Positions 54,774 to 64,000 of a DNA stretch of 64,000 bases are shown here, piece by piece. Position numbers and translations under genes: made by a program. Below the pieces are notes generated by a model that saw nothing but the letters and a program-made list of their open reading frames with translations, was not told where the DNA came from and did not search any database. The DNA comes from Aselliscus stoliczkanus (lineage: Eukaryota; Chordata; Mammalia; Chiroptera; Hipposideridae), in NCBI GenBank assembly GCA_033961575.1, contig CM066738.1, forward strand, positions 68,557,478 to 68,621,477. Reading direction: 5' to 3'. Positions within the stretch are counted from its first letter, which is position 1. Each line of letters opens with the position of its first letter.

Positions 54774-57678
54774 ATTCATTATCATTTTTATTTTATAATT
54801 CATTTTTTAAAAATTTATTGGAAAACAAAAGGTATAAAAGTCCTTAAGAAAACAAAACTTTTTCCTAAAAATATCAACACTAGTAGTAGCCCAGTTGATA
54901 AGCCTTATCAAAGGCTTCCCTAAAGAGTCATAAAGTATATGTAGAATAGAGGGTTGTCATTGTTGTGATGGAAGTGATGTGAAACAGGGTGTCAGTGATT
55001 CACATGTAAATTCTGCAGGTGGGAGTGGAAAAAGTAAAACAGATGGAGAACAGGGGAGAAGTCCATTGTTCAGGGAAAAGGTGAGTGATACATTAATGGG
55101 AATTTGCAGAAGAGATTCAAGCAAGGAATACTAGCCTTAAACAGTTCCCTTTTCTTGGGATATATAAGCACTTTGTGAAATTTGCTGAGAAATTGAAGCA
55201 AGCAAGACTCATGGGAAAATGTCATTCTTAGTCAATACAATATGAAAATGATGTGACATTTATTAACCATCCATAATGTGTCTGGCATCATGCACAATAA
55301 AGAAGGGAGACATGGCCCTTGCCTTTGGGAATTTCAAAGTTAATGAGAAGCAGACAGAGTTTTCCAACAGTGATGCATTTGCATAAAAGAAAAATATCAG
55401 CAAACCCTACAAATTGCCTCCCCTCCCACCTGCAGAATTTCAGAAGGCACAATAGAGGGCACCACATGCCAGATGGAATGTGAGCCGCCTCTTCTTTCTG
55501 TCTCTAGTGGTGTTGGAAGTTCAGTATTGGCAAGACTTCAGAGGTTTTGGATAGGTTGGGACTCCCCTTTGTACCCACATCTCCCCTTCTGTGCAAGTGA
55601 AGAGGGTATATATGCAGTCCCTTTCCTTTGCCCCACAGAAAAGGTTCAGGATGAGGTGTGAGAATCTGTTTGATATAAGCCCGTGAAAGAAGGTTGGAAG
55701 GTAATTTCCATCTCCATGTGCTGCATATGCCATCGACCACAGCTGTTATTAAACTGCAGCCATGTGAATCTGCTCTGCTTATTAACAGCAGCTATGTTTG
55801 TTTCAAATACAATTCAGAAAGTGTGTAATGAAATAATTTGGTTCAGCAGCCCTCACTATTTGTTCCACTTTTGATAGACCAAAATGTACTTCTCATAAAC
55901 AGTGAAGCCTGTGAATGAGGATCTCGTAGGTCCAGAGTTACCTTAAATTCGTACATTTACCCACCCAGCCTTTTTTGCTTGTTATGGAAAGAAGGATAAT
56001 ATGACTGCCACATTAGAGGGGCATGGGCATTTTGAGGATTAATTAATGTAAATAAAATGCTAGCACGATGCCTGGCACTTAGAACTCACTTCATTATTAA
56101 TCAAGAGAGAAAGATAGAGAATTAGATATTTTTTAAAAATGAGTTAACTAATTCATTTGAGTTATTTCTCTCCCTCTTTGTCTATAGAGACACAGTATAT
56201 ACTTTCTGTATATACTGTGGGTACATCCCAGGTATTTGAAGAGGTCTGAATTGGAAGCATGGCGATCAGAACTGCAGTATTTCTTTTGCTATGTATTAAC
56301 TAGCTATGTGAATTTATCAAAATGATATAAACACTCGGGGTCTCAGATAAGCTCTTCTGCATAATGAGGGGATTGGAGTAGATGATTTTGAGGACTTCTT
56401 TAAGCCACACAGCGTTATGAGTTTGCATCTATAACATGATCCAAGGCTCTATTCTGCTACTACATTCAATTAAAAAACATTTTATATATACATACTACAT
56501 ATATATGTATTATATGTATAATATATAATTTTGTACTCATTCTCTTACTTACTTTAACAATTGAAAATATTTTGGTGCCCTCATTCCAGATATATTTTCC
56601 TAGGTATTTGATACAAAATTTAGTTGGCAAAAATTGGCAGATGGAAAATTCTCTTCTCATTAGTTTTGTTCAAAATATTAGTAATATCATGATTATTCAT
56701 TTTCCATGTGGTTATATGTTCCTTTCATGTAATTTTAATTGTATTGAAGCATTTTCTAGCCTTAAGTGTTTTGAACTCACTTTATTCTAGACTTCTACAC
56801 TCAAATATGGAAGATTCCATTCTCTCCAAGCTTCATAAAACAGTTGGTAATTATTCTAATACACGTGTCTGAAAATTTAATAAAAAGCATAATGTTTCCA
56901 TTAATAATCCCAAGAAAATTTGGCAGTTTCTTTCAATTCAGTGATCTGTTTATATTTATCAGATTATGAAATTTTTCTTTGTGCTTCTCATGTTAATGAA
57001 AGACATATTGAATGAAAACATAAATTGACTAGTTATCAACAAAGGAAAAAAATCACTTTAGCCATGTCCCTTATTGAGAATACGGCCCAATGGGAGCTGT
57101 GACTTACCTCTTGGGTTAGTGACCAAGTATTAGAATCTACAAAAAAAAAAAGTACCTGTTGGTCTCTGTGGCCTTTTTTCTTTCCTCCAAGATTGTTGTT
57201 ATGTAAAGTGGGACCATATATTTAAAAATCTTGTTAGCTAGTCCTTTTCCCAGCTGGGAAATTATTAGGTCAATTCCTTCACTGTCTTTTTGTAAATAGT
57301 TAGCCTCACTTTGAAAATTATAAATGAGTCAACATTAGAATGAAGGGAAGAAGAAAGGAAGAGTATTTTTTTTCCTATTTGAAATTATAAACATCTGGAA
57401 AAGGTGAATTCTAATCAATTGAAAGTCTTTTTTTTTTCCCTTGCTGAGCACTTGGGTGGATTTAGGTATACCCACAGTTGGAGAGAGCTGAAGAATGTGG
57501 AGTTCCTGGGTGCTAAAGGAAGAGGAAAGAAAAGAAATAGGGGAGAAGAAGACAGAGAAGAGTTGGAGGTAGCAGAAAGTTCTGCATGCTTTGGAATTGG
57601 GGGTGTGATGTAATCTTATTTAGTTCTCAAGGGCCAGGGATTACAGAAAGTAAAGGAGTGAACAAATCCCTGCATCTT
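54774..57678. other. Unique intron-2 DNA
   Basis: Contains a perfect 12-bp hairpin (56191-56219), an AT-rich patch (56470-56530) and a motif-rich, possibly conserved block (about 55715-55890). No exon recognised. Confidence 0.4.
56191..56219. repeat. Perfect inverted repeat (hairpin)
   Basis: Arms CACAGTATATAC (56191-56202) and GTATATACTGTG (56208-56219) are perfect reverse complements with a 5-nt loop TTTCT. Confidence 0.95.
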
Positions 57679-57692
57679 TATAATTACTTTTT

Positions 57693-58083
57693 TTTTTTTT
57701 TTAAAGATTTTATTGGGGAATTGGGGGAAGGGAACAGTGTTGGGGAATTGGGGAAGGGGAACAGCCAAGTTGTTGTTGTTCAATCTTAGTTGTGGAGGGA
57801 GCAGCTAGCTCAGCTCCACGTCTAGTCGCCATCTGGCCGCCCGTTGGCAGCTTGAGGTCACTCTGCTGAAGGTGCGGTGTTCAGTCTTACTTGTGGGTGG
57901 GCCTAGCCCACCATCCCATGCAGGAGTTAGGAGCACGTGCTCTCACCAGCTGAACCATCCTGCCACCTGTTGGCAGCTCAGCGGCAGCTCAGCTCGGGCA
58001 CAGCTCACTGGCCTATGTGGGAATCGAACTGGCGACCCTCTTGCTCAGAGTTCACGCTCTTAACCAAGCCACTCGGCCGGCCC
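57693..58083 (-). mobile_element. Multimeric SINE
   Basis: Minus-strand copy with two clear tRNA-like modules, the 'gccagatggcgac'-type spacer and the 'ttccccaataaaatcttta' tail. Target repeat TATAATTACTTTTTT on both sides. Confidence 0.93.
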
Positions 58084-58109
58084 TATAATTACTTTTTTAA
58101 GATGTATTT

Positions 58110-58215
58110 TTCCCTGCCATAGTGTAAGTTCAATGCGGACAGAGATAGTGTCTGTTTTGTTTACCATTGTACCTAGGACAGTTGCTTGGCTCAACACGTA
58201 TTTGAAAAAGGAAGA
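58110..58215 (+). repeat. L2 3' end
   Basis: 'gtgtaagttcaatgcggaca', 'gtctgttttgtttaccattg' and 'ctaggacagttgcttggctc' follow L2 3' end order. Confidence 0.65.
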
Positions 58216-59902
58216 AAAATATGTTTTGTGTGCTTATGTATGTGTTCCTCAGGGTGTTTTCTTAAATCTTCTCAAAGCTCATGATCTGGAAGGCCTCTCC
58301 CTGAAGGCACCTGTGTGTGGTTGAACATTTTTCTGAAGTTGAATTGGGGTCGGGGGGTAGGGAAGGCAGAGGCCAGACTCCAAATTGAGCAGTTAATCAA
58401 AGCATGGACCCAAACATAGGAAAAGTAAAAACAAAACAAACAAACAACAACAATAAAAACACCCCACAGGGGGTAGATCTGAGAAGGATGAAGATAAACT
58501 GAAGATGACATTGGGGAGGGGGCTGTCAGAGTTTCTAGTGTCACTTTGAAGGAGAAAACTGAGGGAAGCAAGGAGCTGCTCTGAAGTACCTGAAAATCTC
58601 CAAGTAGGTAGGCGCAGATATCTGCTTCTTCAGAAAGACACTGGGAAGGCTTTTTTCTACTTCAGCTGAATTTATTTTGTGTCTAAATGTAAGATTATAA
58701 AGCTTTTGTGACGAGCAAATATATTAGGAAGTTTTAGGGAGGATGATGGTTACTAATAGTTACCTACACTTTAAGGTGATCTATTTAACCAGATTGCTTC
58801 CTTCCTAAAATCTAGCTTCTATCAGTGAAGTTGCTGTTTTTAAGAGATTACTCTTTCAGAGATACAAAATGTTGAAGGAGCTTTGGATCTAAGGCACCTG
58901 AGATTGGGGAAGAAAAATTTCTAGATGGAAACTAGGAACTAGATGGGGCAGGAGCTCAGGAAGGAAAACTGTGAAACACAAACTTTTTTTAATTATCAAT
59001 TTTGTTTAGGCCTGTTCCTGTCTCCCCTCCCTTCCCAGAAAGCAGGTGAGAACGACCACCTTTAAAGGCCTGGAGGAAGAATTCGATCTCAGGAGAAACT
59101 GCCTTCAAAAGTCAGTCCCCAGAATAACAGGAGTCTCCAGAGGCCTCTCCCCTGGGCCCTGCCCTGCCTGCTGGGAAGGACTCCACAGCCTGGTTCTATG
59201 AAAAGGGTTAACTTTCACTAGGAATAGGAAGTGAGTTTTTATAATTTACGTGAGTCTTGGGCCTTAGATGAGAGCTCATCGAATACAGTCCAACATCTGT
59301 TATGAAGTCATTATATCCCACCCCTGTGCTAGATCCTGGGATTGGATAGCTAAGACATTGCACCAGCGTTTATGGTCTTCACAGTCTAATAGAGAAGAAA
59401 AGAAAAAAATCAACATAATTATAGTTTGAAAGATGCCTGAAATACAGGATAAATAGAAGTAGGTTCTGAAATCATTAATTCTGTGGAGAGGTGAGGAACC
59501 CATGATCAAAGAAAGCAATAGAGAAGAATGATTGTTTAAGGGAGGGGCATTAAATGAGGAGTCCCCACACAGTCAGTAGGAGAGAACCTCAAGGTGGAAA
59601 AGAAATAGATGAAGATGTAGCAATAGCATGGAGGAGCATGAACTACCTGTCTTCAGGGGAAATGGACTGGGCCTGTACCTGGGAGGGAAACACACATATA
59701 TATCTGCAAGCAGAGGTGGCACACCACCTCTAGGAGCCAATATCCAGTTAAATGTTGTGTCTGTTAGGCACCTACTGTGTGCTGGGTACTGTGGAGGATT
59801 CAGACTAGTAAGTCATGGTCCTTGGACTTGGAGCTGGTGGTATATTTTAGATGATGGAGCTGAAAATTAGGCAAAAGAATTGAAATTTGATTAGATTAAA
59901 AT
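58216..59902. other. Unique intron-2 DNA
   Basis: A weak L2 end near 59755-59830 ('ggcacctactgtgtgctggg'). No exon recognised. Confidence 0.4.
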
Positions 59903-59912
59903 AACCAGTCTT

Positions 59913-60436
59913 GGCCGGCCGAGTGGCTCAGTTGGTTAAGTCTTAAGAGTTAGCTTAAGACCGTGAGGTTTGAGCAACAGGGCTGCCGGTTCCATTCCCA
60001 CATGGGCCAGTGACGCTGTACCCGAGCTGAGCTGCCAACAGGTGGCAGGATGGCTCAGCTGGTGAGAACACGTGCCCCTAACAACAAGACTGCCTGTTCA
60101 ATGGTGGGCTAAACCCGCCTGCAACTAAGACTGAACTGGGCACCTTGAACTGAGCTGCCCCCTGGATGGCTCAGTTGATACGAGTGTGCGCTCTTAACAA
60201 CAAGGCTGCCAGGTTCGACTCCCATATGGGATGGTGGCTACGCACACCGGCAACTAAGATTGAACATAGCACCTTGAGTTTAGAGGCCACGAGCTGCCGA
60301 CAGGCAGCCAGATGGCGACTGGCACCCTCCACAACTAAAATTGAAGAACAACTTGGCTGGTCTCCCTCCTCAATTTCCCAACACTGTTCCCTTTCCTCAA
60401 TTCTCCAATTAAAATAAAAAAAAGAAAGAAAAACAA
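59913..60436 (+). mobile_element. Trimeric tRNA-derived SINE, full length
   Basis: Three tRNA-like modules in order, each opening with a 'ggctcag..ggt' box A (59920, about 60050 and about 60170) and carrying 'aacaacaagrctgcc' plus box-B-like 'gttcgactccc' text. A 'ggcagccagatggcgac' spacer, a 'gaagaacaacttggctgg' segment and a 'ttctccaattaaaataaaa' tail follow. Perfect target repeat AACCAGTCTT (59903-59912, 60437-60446). It is the best complete example of the multimeric type in the window. Confidence 0.95.
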
Positions 60437-60446
60437 AACCAGTCTT

Positions 60447-60863
60447 CAAAAGCATTTTAACACAGCAGTCTATGTGGCAAAAGCAGTAACGAGAGCACCT
60501 GATGTGATGGTATTAAATAGTATTATATAGAAAGAAGAGAAAGTGGAAGTTAGGGGATAGGAGAAGACAGCTATAGCTGTCAGCAGTGAATAAGCTGTTA
60601 ATGGACTTGTGATAAAACAGGAATAAAGTGAGACAAATACTATAATCTGTGACTCCAGGATGTTGCAGACTCTTACTGTGATCACTGATAGCATCTGCTA
60701 TGGAGATTCAAAGGTAAAGAGGGAGGTAGCAGAGCCACAGTGCAGCCCTGCAGAAGGAGGTGGGCACTGCCCTGGAGGTATCCAGGTACACCTTTGTTTG
60801 TATTGAGCCACCACCACCTTTCATTGTATTGAGACAATTGTTGGGCAACTAATCATTTTTCTT
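60447..60863. other. Unique intron-2 DNA
   Basis: No exon or repeat that I can name. Confidence 0.4.
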
Positions 60864-60886
60864 TGTGTGTGTGTGTGTGTGTGTGT
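60864..60886 (+). repeat. (TG)n microsatellite
   Basis: About 11 TG units just before the DNA transposon at 60911. Confidence 0.95.
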
Positions 60887-60910
60887 TTTACTACTTTCTG
60901 GATTTTAATA

Positions 60911-61062
60911 CAGTAAAACCTTGGATTGCGAGTAATGTTTGTGAGTGTTCTGCAAGATAAGCAAATATTTCCAATAATTTTAATGTGGTAACCAAGCAAT
61001 GTCTTACAATACGAGTAGTTTGTTTCTGGAACGAATTATGCTTGCAAACCAAGGTATTACTG
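60911..61062. mobile_element. Tigger/mariner-like miniature DNA transposon
   Basis: A 152-bp element with terminal inverted repeats: CAGTAAAACCTTGGATTGCG at the left and the complement of CAGTAATACCTTGGTTTGCA at the right, flanked by TA on both sides (60909-60910, 61063-61064). TA duplication and CAGT ends fit the Tc1/mariner-pogo group. It encodes nothing. Confidence 0.88.
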
Positions 61063-61144
61063 TAGATCTTTTGCTTTGGTTGGTTATTGTCAAATGTCTT
61101 AAAAATCACCATGTATAGTTAGGGACAGATGATAGTGCCTTTTT

Positions 61145-61531
61145 TTTTTTTTTAAGATTGTTTTTCAATTGGAGAATTGGGGGAGGGGAACAGACAAGTT
61201 GCTTTCCTTTCGTTCTTCAATTTAGTTGTGGAGGACGTCGCTTCACTGCTCCTTATTGGTATTATCATTGCGCTCTTCCCAGGTGAGGCAGATCATGGCC
61301 ACTGGATGGCCGCTCACAACGGCTCTTGGCAGCCCACTGCAGCCCCACTGCAGCCTACGCTGTTGCGGGTGACTTATGGCAGCCCAGCTCCAGGTCGAGC
61401 TGTTGTTCACCATCTTAGCTATAGAGGACACAGCGTCACTGGCCCTCATGTGGGATCTGAACTGGGGACTTGCTGCCCAGAGCTGATGTCCCAAGCCAAC
61501 TCTTAACCAACATACCACTTGGCCGGCCCTA
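61145..61531 (-). mobile_element. Long SINE with hybrid head
   Basis: Minus-strand copy of the long type with a 'ctgggcagcaagtcc' head insertion and part of the middle deleted. Target repeats ATAGTGCCTTTTT and ATAAGCACTTTTT are imperfect. Confidence 0.87.
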
Positions 61532-61544
61532 ATAAGCACTTTTT

Positions 61545-62200
61545 ACTCAGCAGCTGTCAATTCACGGATGTGACAGTGTGGTGCTGGAAACATTTTTGAT
61601 TTGAGGGAAAACAAAACAACAGCAAACCAAGCCTAACACAAAACATTGTAAAAGAAGTATGAAATGAAAAATCAATGAGGATAATATTCTGCCAAGGTTA
61701 AGTAAATTGCTTTCTGGAAGAACTGATGCTGAAAGCTGGCTCTGAGGTCAGAAGCTCATTTGGGAATCCAGGAGGAGGAAGTGGTGAGTGAGGACTGAGA
61801 TCACCCATATGAGGAGGGCAGTGGGATTGCAGGAGCAAGCAGGGTGTCTCAGTTTGAGCCTGTGCCTCTGCAGACTTGCTACCTTCTCCCCAAGCTACCC
61901 CCTCACCACCCCATCTCCACCAAAGCACAGATATTGTTGCTGGGGATGGCTTAAATCTGAGATATTGCACTTCTCTTAATAAACTCTGGCTAGCGAGAAA
62001 TTAATCTGGGGTTGCTCTACTTTGCATTTTTCAAATAGGAGAAACATACAGACTTCAACATTTCAACCATTGTTTATTTGTATTGGCAGAATGCTTATAT
62101 ATCCACGTACATGTGATCACATGCTCAGTCTCATATGATCACTTGGTAATGTATGTGGCATGCAGGGGCCTCAGATGTCTGGTGGCAGTCCTCCGTTATT
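61545..62200. other. Unique intron-2 DNA
   Basis: No repeat or exon recognised. Confidence 0.4.
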
Positions 62201-62204
62201 TTTT

Positions 62205-62835
62205 TTTTTAATATAATAGCTTTATTGAGATACACTTCATATATCATACAATTCACCGATTTAAGGTATATAATTCGAAAGTTTTTAGTGTACAGCCATC
62301 ACCACAAGTAATTTTAGAACATTTCATCACTGCAGAAAGAAACCTTGTCCCCACTAGCAGTCACTCCCTGTTTCCCTCCAACTCTAGCTACTCCTGCTTT
62401 CAGCAACCACTAAGCTGACTTATGTCTCTATGGATTTCCCTGTCCTGGACATTTCTTATAAATGGAGTAATATAATATGTGGTCTTTTGTGTCTGGCTTG
62501 TTTCACTTAGTCTTCAGGGTTCATCCATGTTGTAGCATGTGTCAGTACTTCATTCCTTTTTATTGCCGAATAATATTGCATTGTATGGATGTACCACATT
62601 TTATTTATCTACTCATCAATTGATAGGCATTGGAGTTGTTTCTGCTTTTTGACGATTATGCATAATGCTGCTATGAATGTTCGTGTACCAGTTTTTGTGT
62701 GGACGTACGTTTTCTCTTCTCTTGGGCATATGCGTAGGAATGGAATTGCTGAGTCATGTGACAACTGTGTCACAACCTTTTGAAATACTGCCAGACTATA
62801 TTCCAAGGTGGCTGTACCTTTCCTTCATTACTGAG
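62205..62835 (-). mobile_element. Old L1 3' region
   Basis: Reverse-orientation old L1: 'tagctttattgagatacact', 'acagccatcaccacaagtaa', 'tgtctggcttgtttcactta', 'tgccgaataatattgcattg', 'atgcataatgctgctatgaa'. The open frames 62589-62919 are antisense L1 text. Confidence 0.9.
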
Positions 62836-63328
62836 GATCCCTATTTCCTTTACCCTAAAAGGGAAAAAAATCAGCTTGAATTATATTGCTATTATACAAG
62901 GATGATATATATTAACTAAAAAGGAATAGAATTGAAATGACCTGAGAGTGTTTATAGATATGGTGTCATTTATTTACATCTCAGTATCTATACATTTCAA
63001 TACACTTCAGTTTGCTACCATGTGGAAAAGAAGGCCTGGTTAACATTCCTATTCTCTCCTTTTCCCTAATTTCCCATTTAAGTTAGTGAGTGTGCAGGGC
63101 AGAGCTATGTCTGAGCTTGCCAGTATGGCAGCCACCAGCTGTATGTGGCTTCTGAGCCCTTGAAAATGTGGCTAGTTCAAATTGAGATATAAGTCTAAAC
63201 TCCATCTGGGTTTGGAAGACTTAATATCTAAGAAAGAATGTAAAATATAATAATTTTTTATATTGATTACATGTTGAGATGACAGTATTTGGGGTCTATT
63301 GGGTTAAATAAAACATGCTGTTAAAAAT
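62836..63328. other. Unique intron-2 DNA
   Basis: Nothing recognised. Confidence 0.4.
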
Positions 63329-63338
63329 AACTTCACCT

Positions 63339-63823
63339 AGGGCCTGCCAAGTGGTGCATTGGGTAAGAGCTGGGTTGGGATGCCAGCGGCCCCTGTTCCA
63401 ATCCCACATATGAGGGCCAGTGATACTGCTCTGTACAGCCAAGATGCTGAAAAACAGCTCCACTTGGAGCTGGGCTGCTGTGAGTCCCCGGAACGGCATA
63501 GCTGCAGCCCATGCTACAGTGGGCTGCCATAGGCTACAGTGAATGGCCGGCAGCCAGCATGAGCAGCTGGCAGCCGGTGTGAGCTGCCAAAAGCCACTGT
63601 GAGTGGCCGTCCAGAGGCCGGTGACCAATCTGCTTCACCCGAGAAGAGCTCAATGATGATACCAACATGGGCCAGTGAAGCAACGTCCTCCACAACTAGA
63701 CTGAAGAACAAAAAGGACAGCAACTTGTCTGTTCCCCTTTCCCGGTTCCCCAATGCTGTTCCCTTCCCCGAGTTCCCCAATAAAATCTTTAAAAAACAAA
63801 ACAAAACAAACAAACACAAAAAA
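63339..63823 (+). mobile_element. Long SINE (Rhin-1-like), full length
   Basis: Head 'agggcctgccaagtggtgca', CAG/CTG-rich middle, tail 'gagttccccaataaaatctt' and an A-rich end with AAAC units. Perfect target repeat AACTTCACCT (63329-63338, 63824-63833). The AATAAA plus TCTTT end marks the T+ SINE class. Confidence 0.95.
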
Positions 63824-63833
63824 AACTTCACCT

Positions 63834-64000
63834 GTTTCTTTTTACTTTTTTAATGTGGCTACTAGGAAATTTTAAATTACATATATGGCTTATATTATAT
63901 TTCTATTGGACATTTCTGAATTTTGGAGGCTTATGTTTTAAACTACTGGAATAGAAGAAAAAATTAAATATCCTTTGGGTAAACTCAGGTGAGTATTAGC
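63834..64000. other. Unique DNA to window edge
   Basis: AT-rich, nothing recognised. Confidence 0.4.

Larger units (their letters stand above)
46138..64000 (+). other. COLEC12: COLEC12 intron 2 (continues past window)
   Basis: At least 17.9 kb without an exon that I can recognise. The human gene is about 180 kb and has a very large intron near its start, as far as I recall, so the absence is not odd. Contents are listed separately. Confidence 0.75.

Noticed and set aside
59913..60436. tRNA genes at the box A/box B matches of SINEs here and elsewhere
   Set aside because: No foldable cloverleaf with matching acceptor stem; each match sits in a retroposed SINE with target repeats.
62589..62919. 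Overlapping open frames near the right end
   Set aside because: Antisense old L1 text.
46138..64000. COLEC12 exon 3 (transmembrane segment)
   Set aside because: Looked for a phase-1 exon with a hydrophobic segment following a Cys-x-x-Cys-type stretch and found none; it presumably lies beyond the window.

Overview
The window is mammalian nuclear DNA, most likely from a bat. It has large introns, a CpG-island promoter, and old MIR, L2, L1 and MaLR repeats shared by placentals. Lying over these is a dense young layer of tRNA-derived SINEs whose tails read CCCCAATAAAATCTT followed by A. Those SINEs resemble Rhin-1-type elements of rhinolophoid bats, so I favour a yinpterochiropteran bat, a placement made from recalled repeat motifs only.

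The only protein-coding gene I can support is the 5' part of COLEC12 (collectin-12, CL-P1/SRCL), on the + strand. A GC-rich, TATA-less CpG island (about 27780-28570) leads to exon 1, which holds only ATG AAA G (28431-28437). Intron 1 is 17.6 kb. Exon 2 (46087-46137, 51 bp) joins in phase to encode the N-terminal cytoplasmic tail, MK followed by DDFAEEEEAQSFGYKRFG, with a YKRF endocytosis-type motif. Intron 2 runs to the right edge; transmembrane, coiled-coil, collagen and lectin exons lie beyond it. A strong-context 4-codon upstream ORF (28347-28361) sits in the presumed 5' UTR.

Positions 1 to about 27.8 kb are intergenic. They hold old L1/L2/MIR fragments, a G-rich polypurine block, many SINEs, and a 3.2 kb internally deleted L1 (17144-20364) with a 15 bp target-site duplication. 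Intron 1 holds a second, shorter deleted L1 (35835-38516) with an intact ORF1 and no ORF2, plus an RPL19 processed pseudogene. The RPL19 copy carries about 700 bp of extra 3' sequence before its poly(A) tail. Intron 2 holds a solo MaLR LTR, a Tigger/mariner-like miniature element and more SINEs.

The best candidates for something new are: (1) the pair of ORF1-bearing, ORF2-deleted L1s that share the same internal junction and a duplicated 3' UTR block, which point to a mobile half-L1 lineage; (2) the RPL19 retrocopy apparently made from a 3'-extended transcript; and (3) discrete short, long and multimeric SINE forms. I see no CRISPR array, operon, rRNA gene or functional tRNA gene.
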